Shown piece after piece: positions 8,710-17,522 of a stretch of 52,508 bases of DNA. The position numbers and the translations under genes are program-made. Under the pieces are notes generated by a model, which saw only the letters and a program-made list of their open reading frames with translations, had not been told where the DNA came from and did not search any database. The stretch is taken from positions 1-52,508 of the forward strand of contig JACCZE010000098.1 in assembly GCA_013696105.1 (NCBI GenBank), written 5' to 3'. Each line of letters begins with the position of its first letter. Position 1 is the first letter of the stretch. Source of the stretch: Planctomycetota bacterium. Lineage in GTDB: Bacteria > Planctomycetota > UBA11346.

Positions 8710-10002
8710 TCAATAGATGACCAATACCCCTACGGACACGACGTTGCGGTCGTACGAGAACACGTCGATGTTCGAGCGGTTGGCGTCGTGCTCGACGTTC
8801 ACCTGGACGATCAGCCAGTCCGTCAGTGGGCGCGATACGGTGGCATCGATGCCCACATGATGGTCCTGGCGGGACTCGCCGAACGCCGGGTGCGTCGCCG
8901 CGTAGAAGCGCGTGCGGTAACGCGCGCCGAGATCGACGCCCAGGCGCCACCCGGCTTCGATGTGCACCCCGGCCGCCAGGACTACCTCGTTCCAACCGAG
9001 GTACTCGTCGCGCGCCTGGAAGACGTCGCCTCCGAGCGCTGCGTATGCGCTGCGCAGATGCGTGCGATCCACGTACCGCGTCAGCCGCGTATCGACCCCA
9101 GCCACCCACCCGTCCTCGCCGGAGTAGTCGGCTGGATGGGTCTTGTAGGCGGCATAGGGCGTGACGTCGCTCTCGAATTCCTCGTTCCAGCGCCGGTTCC
9201 AGCGCAATGACAGGTCGTGCCTGGTCTCGTAGAACTCCTGCTCGAGCAGCAGCATCCGCACGGAGTAGCGCGGCACGTAGGAATCGCGTTCACCGACATA
9301 GAAAGCGCGATCGGCGAGCAGGCGCAGGCTGTCGGCATCGAGGCGATCGACCGTGAAATAGTCGACATGCGTGTACGAGGCGCGCAGATGGATGGGGCGG
9401 AAGCGCATGCCGATGGCGAAATATGCGAGGGCATAGGCGCTCGCGTCGGCCGTGCTGCCATCGGACTGGTCCGAGATGTCGTCGGGGTGGTCATCGTATC
9501 CGAGCAGACCAAGCGCTGCGAATTCGCCCGTGTGCGCAGCGATGCCTGTGGGCTCCTCGCGCTTGAGGGTCAAAGCGCCGGCTTCGCCGACTTTCCGTGC
9601 TTCCGGGGAGTCTTGGTGCCGCTCAACGAGGCGCGCGAATACGCGGTCGGCCTCGGCGCGATCCCCCAGATCCATCGCGGCCATGCCGAGATAATAGAGA
9701 GCACGCGCCTCGTAGCGTGTCCCCTTCGACAGCGCGCGCCGCAGCAGATCGCGGCTGTCTCCGGAGCGGCCTTGGTGGTAGAGCGAGATCGCGAGCAGCA
9801 CCTGGATGTCCGGGTCGTTGGGCCACACCACCAGGGCTTGCCGGAGGTGGTCCTCCGCTTCGCCCCATGCGCGTTCGCGCAGCGCCTGGGCTCCGGATTC
9901 GACCGGCAGCGTGGCATCCGATGCCCACGCTGCCGGTGCGACGGCGGAGAGGACCACCGTCAGCGCCAGCGTCATCCGCACCAGTCCGAGGCCGATATGC
10001 AC
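8710..10002 (-). CDS. Secreted TPR protein with C-terminal outer-membrane beta-barrel-like domain
   Basis: Signal peptide MTLALTVVLSAVAPAAWA; TPR-like ALRERAWGEAEDHLRQALVVWPNDPDIQVLLAISLYHQGR; C-terminal half rich in alternating aromatic strands, ending VSVGVLVIY. Confidence 0.65.
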   Translation of the reverse strand: MHIGLGLVRMTLALTVVLSAVAPAAWASDATLPVESGAQALRERAWGEAEDHLRQALVVWPNDPDIQVLLAISLYHQGRSGDSRDLLRRALSKGTRYEARALYYLGMAAMDLGDRAEADRVFARLVERHQDSPEARKVGEAGALTLKREEPTGIAAHTGEFAALGLLGYDDHPDDISDQSDGSTADASAYALAYFAIGMRFRPIHLRASYTHVDYFTVDRLDADSLRLLADRAFYVGERDSYVPRYSVRMLLLEQEFYETRHDLSLRWNRRWNEEFESDVTPYAAYKTHPADYSGEDGWVAGVDTRLTRYVDRTHLRSAYAALGGDVFQARDEYLGWNEVVLAAGVHIEAGWRLGVDLGARYRTRFYAATHPAFGESRQDHHVGIDATVSRPLTDWLIVQVNVEHDANRSNIDVFSYDRNVVSVGVLVIY

Positions 10003-10101
10003 GTCTCCTGGTTACCTCCTCGCACCCAGACAGCACGTACGCGGACCGATGGATTCCACAGGACCGTCAGTGGCGGTCCCGATCGCGGTCACGATCGCGG
10101 T

Positions 10102-10614
10102 CTATAGTGACCGGCAGCGTCGATCCGTGATCGTCATCATCATCGCGACCGCGCCGCTCGAGCCGGCCGCGTCACGGGCCTGCTTCGCGGCTTGCCGCGC
10201 ATCGGCGAGCTCCTGTTTGCGCAAGGCCTTGAGTTCGCCCCGGATCTTCTGGTATTCATGGCCGTGACGCGCATGCCGGGAGTCCCGGTGGCGTCCATGG
10301 CTGTCGTCGCTGATCGGAATCGGGTCGGCCTCGGTGGTGGCGACCGTGCCGGATTCCGATCCGGCGGTAGTGGTGCGAGCGGGAACGCCGGGGGTCGGCG
10401 GTTCGACGCTGGCTGCGCGGGCGTGATCACCGGCCCTCGAGTCCACCTCTCCCGTCCAGTCCGGGAGATCCGGGAGATCCGGAAGATCGACCTCCGGTGG
10501 TGCCGACGGCGTTACCGACGGCGGTGCGGGCTGGGCCGCTCCGTATCCGGACGCGGTGATGACCATCAGGGCCGTGGCGATGGCTCCTGGGATTGCGTAC
10601 CTGAATGACCTCAT
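10102..10614 (-). CDS. Small secreted hypothetical protein, Pro/Asp-rich with LPDLPDLPD repeat
   Basis: Signal-like MRSFRYAIPGAIATALMVITASGYGAAQ; strong GAGGAGGGG upstream of the start at 10614. Confidence 0.6.
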   Translation of the reverse strand: MRSFRYAIPGAIATALMVITASGYGAAQPAPPSVTPSAPPEVDLPDLPDLPDWTGEVDSRAGDHARAASVEPPTPGVPARTTTAGSESGTVATTEADPIPISDDSHGRHRDSRHARHGHEYQKIRGELKALRKQELADARQAAKQARDAAGSSGAVAMMMTITDRRCRSL

Positions 10615-10725
10615 GACCCCTCCTCGGCGAGACCTGCGGCCATCGCCCATCCCGCCATTGTCGGGGGAAAACCCAGACACCAACCGCGTCCCTCGGGATC
10701 TTGCACGATTCAGGAGGCGGCCTGT

Positions 10726-10769
10726 CTCCACCGGACCTCCACCGGACCTCCACCGGCATCCATCCGACA
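10726..10769 (+). repeat. 11-bp direct repeats CTCCACCGGAC (about 3-4 degenerate copies) upstream of araC-type gene
   Basis: ctccaccggac ctccaccggac ctccaccggca tccatccgaca. Confidence 0.8.
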
Positions 10770-10802
10770 TTGGTAATCCCCTGTGCGCCCCGACCATACG
10801 GC

Positions 10803-11636
10803 ATGAAGCCGTTCCGGACCTTCTACGTCGAGCCGCCGATCGACACCGCGGAGCTGTCGATCCATGCCCTGGGCCTGCAGGAATGGATGAGCCCACGCCA
10901 CATCGATCGGCCTGCCGGGACGGGCGATCACCTGTTCATGCATTTCCACCAGGAGACGTTCATCGGATCCGACGCGCAGGCGCGCGTCTGGCCAGCGCAC
11001 ACCCTGATCGTGTGGCCTCCCGGTCATGGTCAGTTCTACGGATCGCTGACCGGCCGCTGGTGCCACTCGTGGATGCACTGCGATGGTGACGCCATCGCGC
11101 GGGCGCTGAGCGCGGCCGAGGTGCCGCTGTCGACGCCCATCGTCGGTGTGGATCCTGACATCCTCGAGACCGGCGTCCACGCGATGCACGAGGAGATCCG
11201 CGGTCATTCCCCTCCGGACGCGGTCATCGTCGACAGCTTCGTCCAGATCCTCGTCCGCGGACTCGGACGCGTCGCTCGCGCGCGCTCGCTTGGTCCATCC
11301 ATCCCGACGCGCTGGCTGGAGATGCGCCGCCACCTGGAAGCGCATTTCGCCGAACCGTTGCGTCTGGCCGATCTCGCCCAGCGCGCACGGTGCTCGGTGC
11401 CGCATTTCTGCAGCGAGTTCAAACGGCACTTCCGCATCTCGGCGATCGAATTCGCCATCCGCCTGCGCGTCCACCGCGCGACCATCCTGCTGCGCGATCG
11501 CAACCTGGATGTTGGTGAGATCGCGGCGTTGGTCGGCTACGAGGACGTCCACCATTTCTCGAAGCTGTTCAAGAAGCACACCGGGAGCTCGCCCATGCGC
11601 CTGCGCGAGCGCTGGGCGGACGAGTCGCAGCGCTGA
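10803..11636 (+). CDS. AraC-family transcriptional regulator
   Basis: C-terminal double HTH: LADLAQRARCSVPHFCSEFKRHF...VGEIAALVGYEDVHHFSKLFKKHTGSSPMRLRE. Confidence 0.92.
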   Translation: MKPFRTFYVEPPIDTAELSIHALGLQEWMSPRHIDRPAGTGDHLFMHFHQETFIGSDAQARVWPAHTLIVWPPGHGQFYGSLTGRWCHSWMHCDGDAIARALSAAEVPLSTPIVGVDPDILETGVHAMHEEIRGHSPPDAVIVDSFVQILVRGLGRVARARSLGPSIPTRWLEMRRHLEAHFAEPLRLADLAQRARCSVPHFCSEFKRHFRISAIEFAIRLRVHRATILLRDRNLDVGEIAALVGYEDVHHFSKLFKKHTGSSPMRLRERWADESQR

Positions 11637-12410
11637 TCAGCCCGGATCGCGCCAGATGCGCGTCGGGCACATGGCATGGAGCCTGCCCGCGTCGATCCAC
11701 CGTGCGGGAGCCGGTGCACCATCACCGACCACGCCGGTTCCACCGATATCGGCACCGATGATCCCGTAGTAGTCGCGCACGCTCAGGCGCCGTGGCGAGG
11801 CAGCATTCAGCATGCCAGATCCGAATGCGCCGACGAGCGCATCGGCACACAGTTCCGCGCAGTCCTGCTCGTGCAGGAAGCTGAATGGCCGCTCCAGCGA
11901 TCCGCGCACCGAGGTCTCACCGCGCTCGAGGCGTTCGCGCGCATGCGAGCGCGTGGGCCCGACCAGCGCCGGACAGCGCAGCACCAGGGCGTCGCCGTGC
12001 GCGATCACCGCGCGCTCGATCGCGAGCAAGGCGACCGTCGCGGGATCGCCGAGGTCGACCGGTCCGTCCTCCTGGACGTCGGACCCGCCGGCGTCGGCGT
12101 AGACCGCGGTGGTGCCGGTGTAGATCAGCCGGACGTGCGGCAGGTGCCGATTCACCAGCGCCGCCCCGGCCGCGAGACGGTTGTCGCGCCCGCGTCGGAT
12201 CCCGGGATTCGCCGCGAGCAGCACGGCGTCGAATCGTTCGCTGGCGATATCCGCGTACAGCTCGGGAGCCGCGAGGTCCCCCATGATCACGCGATCGGCA
12301 CCGTGCGCACCTGGGCTCCGTCTCACGCCGACCACCCGGTGCCCGCGCTCGCGCAGGATCGCAGCAGTCAGCGTGCCGACGGTGCCGAATCCGAGGATGA
12401 GGATGTTCAT
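11637..12410 (-). CDS. NAD-dependent epimerase/dehydratase family protein
   Basis: MNILILGFGTVGTLTAAILRERGHRVVGV Rossmann motif. Confidence 0.75.
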   Translation of the reverse strand: MNILILGFGTVGTLTAAILRERGHRVVGVRRSPGAHGADRVIMGDLAAPELYADIASERFDAVLLAANPGIRRGRDNRLAAGAALVNRHLPHVRLIYTGTTAVYADAGGSDVQEDGPVDLGDPATVALLAIERAVIAHGDALVLRCPALVGPTRSHARERLERGETSVRGSLERPFSFLHEQDCAELCADALVGAFGSGMLNAASPRRLSVRDYYGIIGADIGGTGVVGDGAPAPARWIDAGRLHAMCPTRIWRDPG

Positions 12411-12441
12411 GCGGCCGGGCGGCACGGCGGCATCTGCACGA

Positions 12442-13758
12442 TCACCACGCCTGCAGCTTCTCCATCACCGTGCGTGCACGATCGGCATCGCCGCGCAGGA
12501 CGTAGGTGTGGCGCAGATCGATCGGGCGGTTGAAGCTCGCCAGCAATTCGGAATGGGCGGTCACCGACTCGACGATCTGCCGACCCAGCACCCGGCGCTC
12601 GCACAGCAGGCGGGTGCCGGCTTCGGCAGCGCCGGCTCCGACCAGGTTTGTGAAGGTCTGACGCGAGTGCCGCTGGAAGACGTGGCAGCTCGCTTCGTTG
12701 AGCGCACCGACCAGTTCCTGGGCGAGGAAGTTCTCCTGTGCGTCCGCACCCACGCGCTCGCGCAGCACCAGCTTCGCGGGTTCGCGGTCAAGGATGCGCC
12801 GACTCCACGGCAGGCCCTTCGCCCGCGCCGCGTACAGACGGGTGAGAATCGAGTCGTCGCGCAGATCGACCAGGTCCTCGAGCCCGCGCGCGAGCGAGAA
12901 GTCGACCTCGCCCTCGGCGATGGCCCGATCGAGGTAGTACTCGAACGCCGGCGGCGTCTTGTGGAAATAGACCTGGAGAAACATGTGGTAACGCGCGAGC
13001 AGCAGCCCTTCGAGCGCGTGCACGCCGTGCACGTCCATTCCCAGCTCCGGTCCATCGGGGCCCACGAGCACGGTCTCGGTCGCGATCAGGCGCTGCAGAT
13101 CGTAGATCCCGTAGGTGACGCCAGAGAAGTGGCTGTCGCGCAGCAGGTAGTCGCAGCGATCGGCATCGAGTTCGCCGCTGACCAGCGCGCGCAGGATCCC
13201 GACCAGATTGCCGAGCGCGTTCAGGCGACGGCTGCGGCGGATGGACTTGGACAGCACCGCCGCCACGTCGCGCGCCAGGTCTTCGGGAAGCGTGCCGTCG
13301 GCCGCCAGGCCCTGGATCAGGGCGAGCGAGAAATCCTCGTGCGTCGCCTGTCGACCGGTCGGGCGCATTCCCTCGCGGTACCAGGACTCGGGCAGCGCGA
13401 CGCGCTCGACCTCGGGCAGGTAGGGTTCGGCGGTATGGCTGAACGGCGGATGCCCGGCGTCATGCAGCAGGCCGGCGAAGCGCAGCACCAGGTAGGCGTA
13501 TTCCAGATCGCTGCGATCGTACCCGGCGAGGGCGGGCGGAGCCGCGTCGATCAGGTGCCGGAATCGCACCCCGGCCAGGTGCATGACGCCGAGCGAATGC
13601 TGGAAGCGGTCGTGGACCGCGCCGGGGTAGACCATGCTGACGAAGCCGAGCTGACGGATGTGGCGCAGCCGCTGGACCCAGGGGTGGTCGACGACCGGCC
13701 GCTCATCCTCGGTGATGACGATGGTGCGGTGGATCGGATCCCGGATCTCGTAGGTCAT
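12442..13758 (-). CDS. HD domain phosphohydrolase
   Basis: RDPIHRTIVIT, YLVLRFAGLLHDAGHPPFSHTAE, LDADRCDYLLRDS. Confidence 0.88.
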   Translation of the reverse strand: MTYEIRDPIHRTIVITEDERPVVDHPWVQRLRHIRQLGFVSMVYPGAVHDRFQHSLGVMHLAGVRFRHLIDAAPPALAGYDRSDLEYAYLVLRFAGLLHDAGHPPFSHTAEPYLPEVERVALPESWYREGMRPTGRQATHEDFSLALIQGLAADGTLPEDLARDVAAVLSKSIRRSRRLNALGNLVGILRALVSGELDADRCDYLLRDSHFSGVTYGIYDLQRLIATETVLVGPDGPELGMDVHGVHALEGLLLARYHMFLQVYFHKTPPAFEYYLDRAIAEGEVDFSLARGLEDLVDLRDDSILTRLYAARAKGLPWSRRILDREPAKLVLRERVGADAQENFLAQELVGALNEASCHVFQRHSRQTFTNLVGAGAAEAGTRLLCERRVLGRQIVESVTAHSELLASFNRPIDLRHTYVLRGDADRARTVMEKLQAW

Positions 13759-13947
13759 GGGGCCCATATCGACCTACTCTCGCGTTCCAGACGGTGGATA
13801 CCCGTCTCCTGCGTCCACGACCAGCCATGCATTCTGCCAGTGCATGAAGTTTGCGCCATCGATGCACAGGGCGGAGGTAAAGGTGGGGTCCACGTTTGAC
13901 ATCATCATGCCTCGACCGACACCCTGGAGGCAAAGAGGGGCAACGAC

Positions 13948-15519
13948 ATGGCAAAGATTCTGGTCGCCGACGGCATGGCGCCCGAGGGCCTCGAGATCCT
14001 GAAACAGGGCGGCCATACCGTCGACAACCGCAAGCTCGGCGTCGACGAGCTGATGCGCATCATCGGCGAGTACGATGGCCTGGTCATCCGCTCCGCCACC
14101 CAGGTCACCGAGAAGGTGATCCGCGCCGGAGCCCCCAATCTCAAGGTCGTCGGCCGCGCGGGAGTGGGCGTCGACAACGTCGACCTGCCCTCGGCGACCG
14201 TGACCGGCGTCATCGTCATGAACGCTCCCATGGGCAACATCGTGTCCGCCGCCGAGCATACCATCGGCATGGTCTTCGCCGTGGCGCGCATGATCCCCCA
14301 GGCGCACGCCAAGCTGGCGAAGGGCGACTGGGACAAGAAGAGCTTCACCGGTATTGAACTCGACGGCAAGACCCTGGGCATCATCGGTCTGGGGAAGATT
14401 GGCAAGCACGTCGCCCTGGTGCTGCAGGCCGCGGGCATGAACGTCATCGCGAGCGATCCGTTCCTCAGCCCCGAAGTGGCGAAGGAATTGCGCATCGAAT
14501 CGGTGACCCTCGACCAGCTGCTGCCGCGCGCGGACATCATCACCGTGCACACGCCGCTGACCGAACAGACCCGCAACATGATCAACGCGGCTCGCTTCAA
14601 ACAGATGAAGAAGTCCGCGCGCATCGTCAACGTCGCCCGCGGCGGGATCATCGACGAGGCTGACCTCGCCGAAGCCCTGAAGTCGGGGACCATCGCCGGC
14701 GCAGCGCTCGACGTGTTCGCAGAGGAGCCGCTGCCCGCATCCAGCCCGCTGTTCGGCCTGCCGAACATGATCCTCACGCCCCACCTGGGAGCGAGCACCG
14801 AGGAGGCGCAAGTCAAGGTATCGGTCGACATCGCCAACCAGTTCAATGCGTATTTCGCCAGTGGGAAGATCATCAACGCGGTCAACGTGCAATTGCGCGT
14901 GGATCCGGCGATCGACGGCTACCTGTACGCGGCCGAGGCGCTGGGCGCCGCGGTGGTGCAGACGCTCGACGAGCCGCTGATGGGTCTCGAGGTGATCGCG
15001 CGCGGCGATCTCGCGCGCTACGACACCAAGCCCCTGGCGACCGCCGCGCTCAAGGGCGCGCTCGCCAAGATCAGCGCCCAGGTGGTGAACTTCGTCACCG
15101 TCAGCCAGATCGCCAAGGACCGCGGCATCACCATCACGAGCTCGTCGAGCGAGCAGGGCAGCGCCGAGGGCGGCGAGCTCACCGTCAAGGCGACCACCGC
15201 GAACGGCATGCACCTGATCGGGGGAGGCCTGGTCCACGGCCAGCTGCGCGTGCTGCGTTACAACGAGTGGCCGATCGATCTGCCGATCGGCGGACACCTG
15301 CTGGTCATGGAATACCCGGATCGGCCGGGCATGGTCGGCAAGTACGGCTCCATCCTGGGCGCCAACAACATCAACATCGCGCGCATGGAAGTCAGCCGTA
15401 TCGACGGCCGCGGCGACGCGTTGGTGATCCTCACGCTCGACGATCCCATCCCCGTGACGGTGTTCGACGAACTCGTGAGCCTGGTGAAGCCGAACAAGGC
15501 CTACAAGGTTTCGCTGTAG
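13948..15519 (+). CDS. serA: D-3-phosphoglycerate dehydrogenase with C-terminal ACT domain
   Basis: GRAGVGVDNVD, LGIIGLGKIGKHVA, ARIVNVARGGIIDEADL, ACT-like YPDRPGMVGKYGSILG. Confidence 0.95.
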   Translation: MAKILVADGMAPEGLEILKQGGHTVDNRKLGVDELMRIIGEYDGLVIRSATQVTEKVIRAGAPNLKVVGRAGVGVDNVDLPSATVTGVIVMNAPMGNIVSAAEHTIGMVFAVARMIPQAHAKLAKGDWDKKSFTGIELDGKTLGIIGLGKIGKHVALVLQAAGMNVIASDPFLSPEVAKELRIESVTLDQLLPRADIITVHTPLTEQTRNMINAARFKQMKKSARIVNVARGGIIDEADLAEALKSGTIAGAALDVFAEEPLPASSPLFGLPNMILTPHLGASTEEAQVKVSVDIANQFNAYFASGKIINAVNVQLRVDPAIDGYLYAAEALGAAVVQTLDEPLMGLEVIARGDLARYDTKPLATAALKGALAKISAQVVNFVTVSQIAKDRGITITSSSSEQGSAEGGELTVKATTANGMHLIGGGLVHGQLRVLRYNEWPIDLPIGGHLLVMEYPDRPGMVGKYGSILGANNINIARMEVSRIDGRGDALVILTLDDPIPVTVFDELVSLVKPNKAYKVSL

Positions 15520-15555
15520 ACGTCCGACGTCCGAGGTCCGACGTCCGAGGTCGGG
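15520..15555. repeat. Heptad-phased intergenic element, locus C (half element)
   Basis: acgtccgacgtccgaggtccgacgtccgaggtcggg = GTCCGAC GTCCGAG GTCCGAC GTCCGAG; begins at the serA stop codon. Confidence 0.8.
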
Positions 15556-15568
15556 AGAGGAAGGCGGG

Positions 15569-16111
15569 ATGCAGACGGAGCGAGGGAAGCTGATCGAGCT
15601 GCTGCGGCTGGCTCATGCGGGGGAGCGGGCGGCGGCGTTCGCGTATGCGGGGCATTGGCGGTCGGTCCGGGACCCGGATGAGCGCGCGGCCATTCGGGCG
15701 ATCGAGGACGAGGAGTGGGCGCATCGTCGCTGCCTGGCGGGAATGCTCGCGGGATTGGGATCGCGGCCGGCGCTGGTGCGCGAGCCGATCATGGCGACGA
15801 TCGGGCGGCTCCTGGGTCTGGGCTGCTTCGTCAGTGGCTGGTTCCTGCCGATGTACGGGGCGGGGTGGATCGAGCGGCGCAACGTCTGGGAAAACGTGAC
15901 CGCTGCCCGGTACGCCGCCGCGGCCGGCGAAGACTCCCTGGTCGAGCCGCTCCTGCGCATGGCCGAAGTCGAATGGGACCATGAGCAGTACTTCCGCACG
16001 CGCGTGCGCGCCTCGTGGCAGGTACGCCGACTGCGCATCCCGCTGTGGCGCGGGCTCCCCCCACGAGACGAGCTGCGGAGCGGGTTTATACCCCTGAAGG
16101 CCGCCTCCTGA
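15569..16111 (+). CDS. COQ7-like ferritin-superfamily di-iron protein
   Basis: LAHAGERAAAFAYAGHW, EDEEWAHRR, AEVEWDHEQYF spacing typical of COQ7/ferritin-like proteins. Confidence 0.6.
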   Translation: MQTERGKLIELLRLAHAGERAAAFAYAGHWRSVRDPDERAAIRAIEDEEWAHRRCLAGMLAGLGSRPALVREPIMATIGRLLGLGCFVSGWFLPMYGAGWIERRNVWENVTAARYAAAAGEDSLVEPLLRMAEVEWDHEQYFRTRVRASWQVRRLRIPLWRGLPPRDELRSGFIPLKAAS

Positions 16112-16231
16112 TCCGGATCCCGCCTGGGGCGCCGACCCGCTGCGCAGTGCGATCCACGGCTGCTCGCCCAAGCGGCATTCGCGCATGAATCACCCCCTCC
16201 TGCTCGGCATGCTTCCCACTGTGTACCTGGC

Positions 16232-17476
16232 ATGACCGACCCCCTCGCACATCACGACGCAGCCCTGCGGACCCCGGATACGGTCGCTCGCTACGGCTTC
16301 AGCGTGCCCTTCGAGCTGGTGGTCCATTCGACCCGCGACGCCTTCGCGCCGGACAACGATTGCCTGACGCGGGTGATGACCGCTCCGTCCGGCAAACCGG
16401 CGCGCGCCCTGGTCTACCTCGACGAAGGCGTGGTGCGGTCGATCCCGGATCTGCCGCGCCGGATCCACGCCTGGTTCGCCGCGAACGAGGCGCGCGGCGT
16501 GCAGCTCGCCGCGGTGCCCGACATCGTCAGCGGCGGCGAGGTCGCCAAAGGCGATCTCGCGATCCTCGACCGCGTCGGGCGGGCGGCATTCGACCACAAG
16601 ATCTGCCGCCATTCCTACGTGGTGATCGTCGGCGGCGGCGCGGTCCTGGATGCGGTCGGTTGCGCGGCTTCCCTCGTGCACCGCGGTCTGCGCCAGATCC
16701 GCCTGCCCACGACCGTGCTCGGCCAGTGCGATGCAGGCCTCGGGGTGAAGAACGGCCTCAACCGTTTCGGAGCGAAGAACTTCTTCGGTACGTTCACGCC
16801 ACCGGCGGCGATCATCAATGACGCGCGCTTCCTCGAAAGCCTCGACGAGCGGTCGTGGCGCGCCGGCATCAGCGAGGCGGTGAAGGTGGCGATCATCAAG
16901 GACGCGCCGTTCCTGGATGAACTGATCCAATCCGCGCCGGCACTGGCCGCGCGCGACATGCCGGCGATGGAGCGCCTGATCGCGCGCTGTGCGACCCTGC
17001 ACCTCGAGCACATCACCCAGGGCGGTGACCCGTTCGAACACGGCAGCTCGCGGCCCTTGGATTTCGGGCATTGGTCGGCGCATCGCCTGGAAGTCATCAC
17101 CAATCACAAGCTCATGCACGGCGAAGCGGTCGCGATCGGCGTCGCGATCGATTCGCTCTACGCGGTCGAGATCGGACGGCTCACCCGTGACGAGGTGGAC
17201 GGCATCCTGGGTTGCCTGCATACCTGCGGATTCCGCCTATGGCACGAAGCCTTGGACCTCAAGGACGTATCCGGGCGACGCAGCGTGCTCACCGGACTCG
17301 AGCAGTTCCGCGAGCATCTCGGCGGCGAATTGACCTTGGCCATGCCCGATGGACTGGGACGCCGTCGCGACATCACCAGCTTCGACGAAGCCGCGTTCGA
17401 ACGCGCGTTGGCCGCTCTGCGTCGTTGGCGCCGGCGCGCCTCGACCGAGCATCCGCAGAGCTCCCGCCAGTCCTGA
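16232..17476 (+). CDS. 3-dehydroquinate synthase-like sugar-phosphate cyclase, resembling EboD
   Basis: VVIVGGGAVLDAVGCAAS, LGVKNGLNRFGAKNFFGTFTPP, ISEAVKVAIIKD, HGEAVAIGVAID. Confidence 0.75.
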   Translation: MTDPLAHHDAALRTPDTVARYGFSVPFELVVHSTRDAFAPDNDCLTRVMTAPSGKPARALVYLDEGVVRSIPDLPRRIHAWFAANEARGVQLAAVPDIVSGGEVAKGDLAILDRVGRAAFDHKICRHSYVVIVGGGAVLDAVGCAASLVHRGLRQIRLPTTVLGQCDAGLGVKNGLNRFGAKNFFGTFTPPAAIINDARFLESLDERSWRAGISEAVKVAIIKDAPFLDELIQSAPALAARDMPAMERLIARCATLHLEHITQGGDPFEHGSSRPLDFGHWSAHRLEVITNHKLMHGEAVAIGVAIDSLYAVEIGRLTRDEVDGILGCLHTCGFRLWHEALDLKDVSGRRSVLTGLEQFREHLGGELTLAMPDGLGRRRDITSFDEAAFERALAALRRWRRRASTEHPQSSRQS

Positions 17477-17522
17477 GCGTGCAGCGCTTGCCGCCACGTG
17501 CGCGACCTGAGACTCGGCGCCC

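Noticed and set aside
10079-10102. Tandem cgatcgcggtc repeat near the end of the small secreted gene
   Set aside because: Two copies only, in a CG/GATC-rich context; could be chance.
13896-13901. TTGACA possible -35 box upstream of serA
   Set aside because: No convincing -10 hexamer at the right spacing, so not reported as a promoter.
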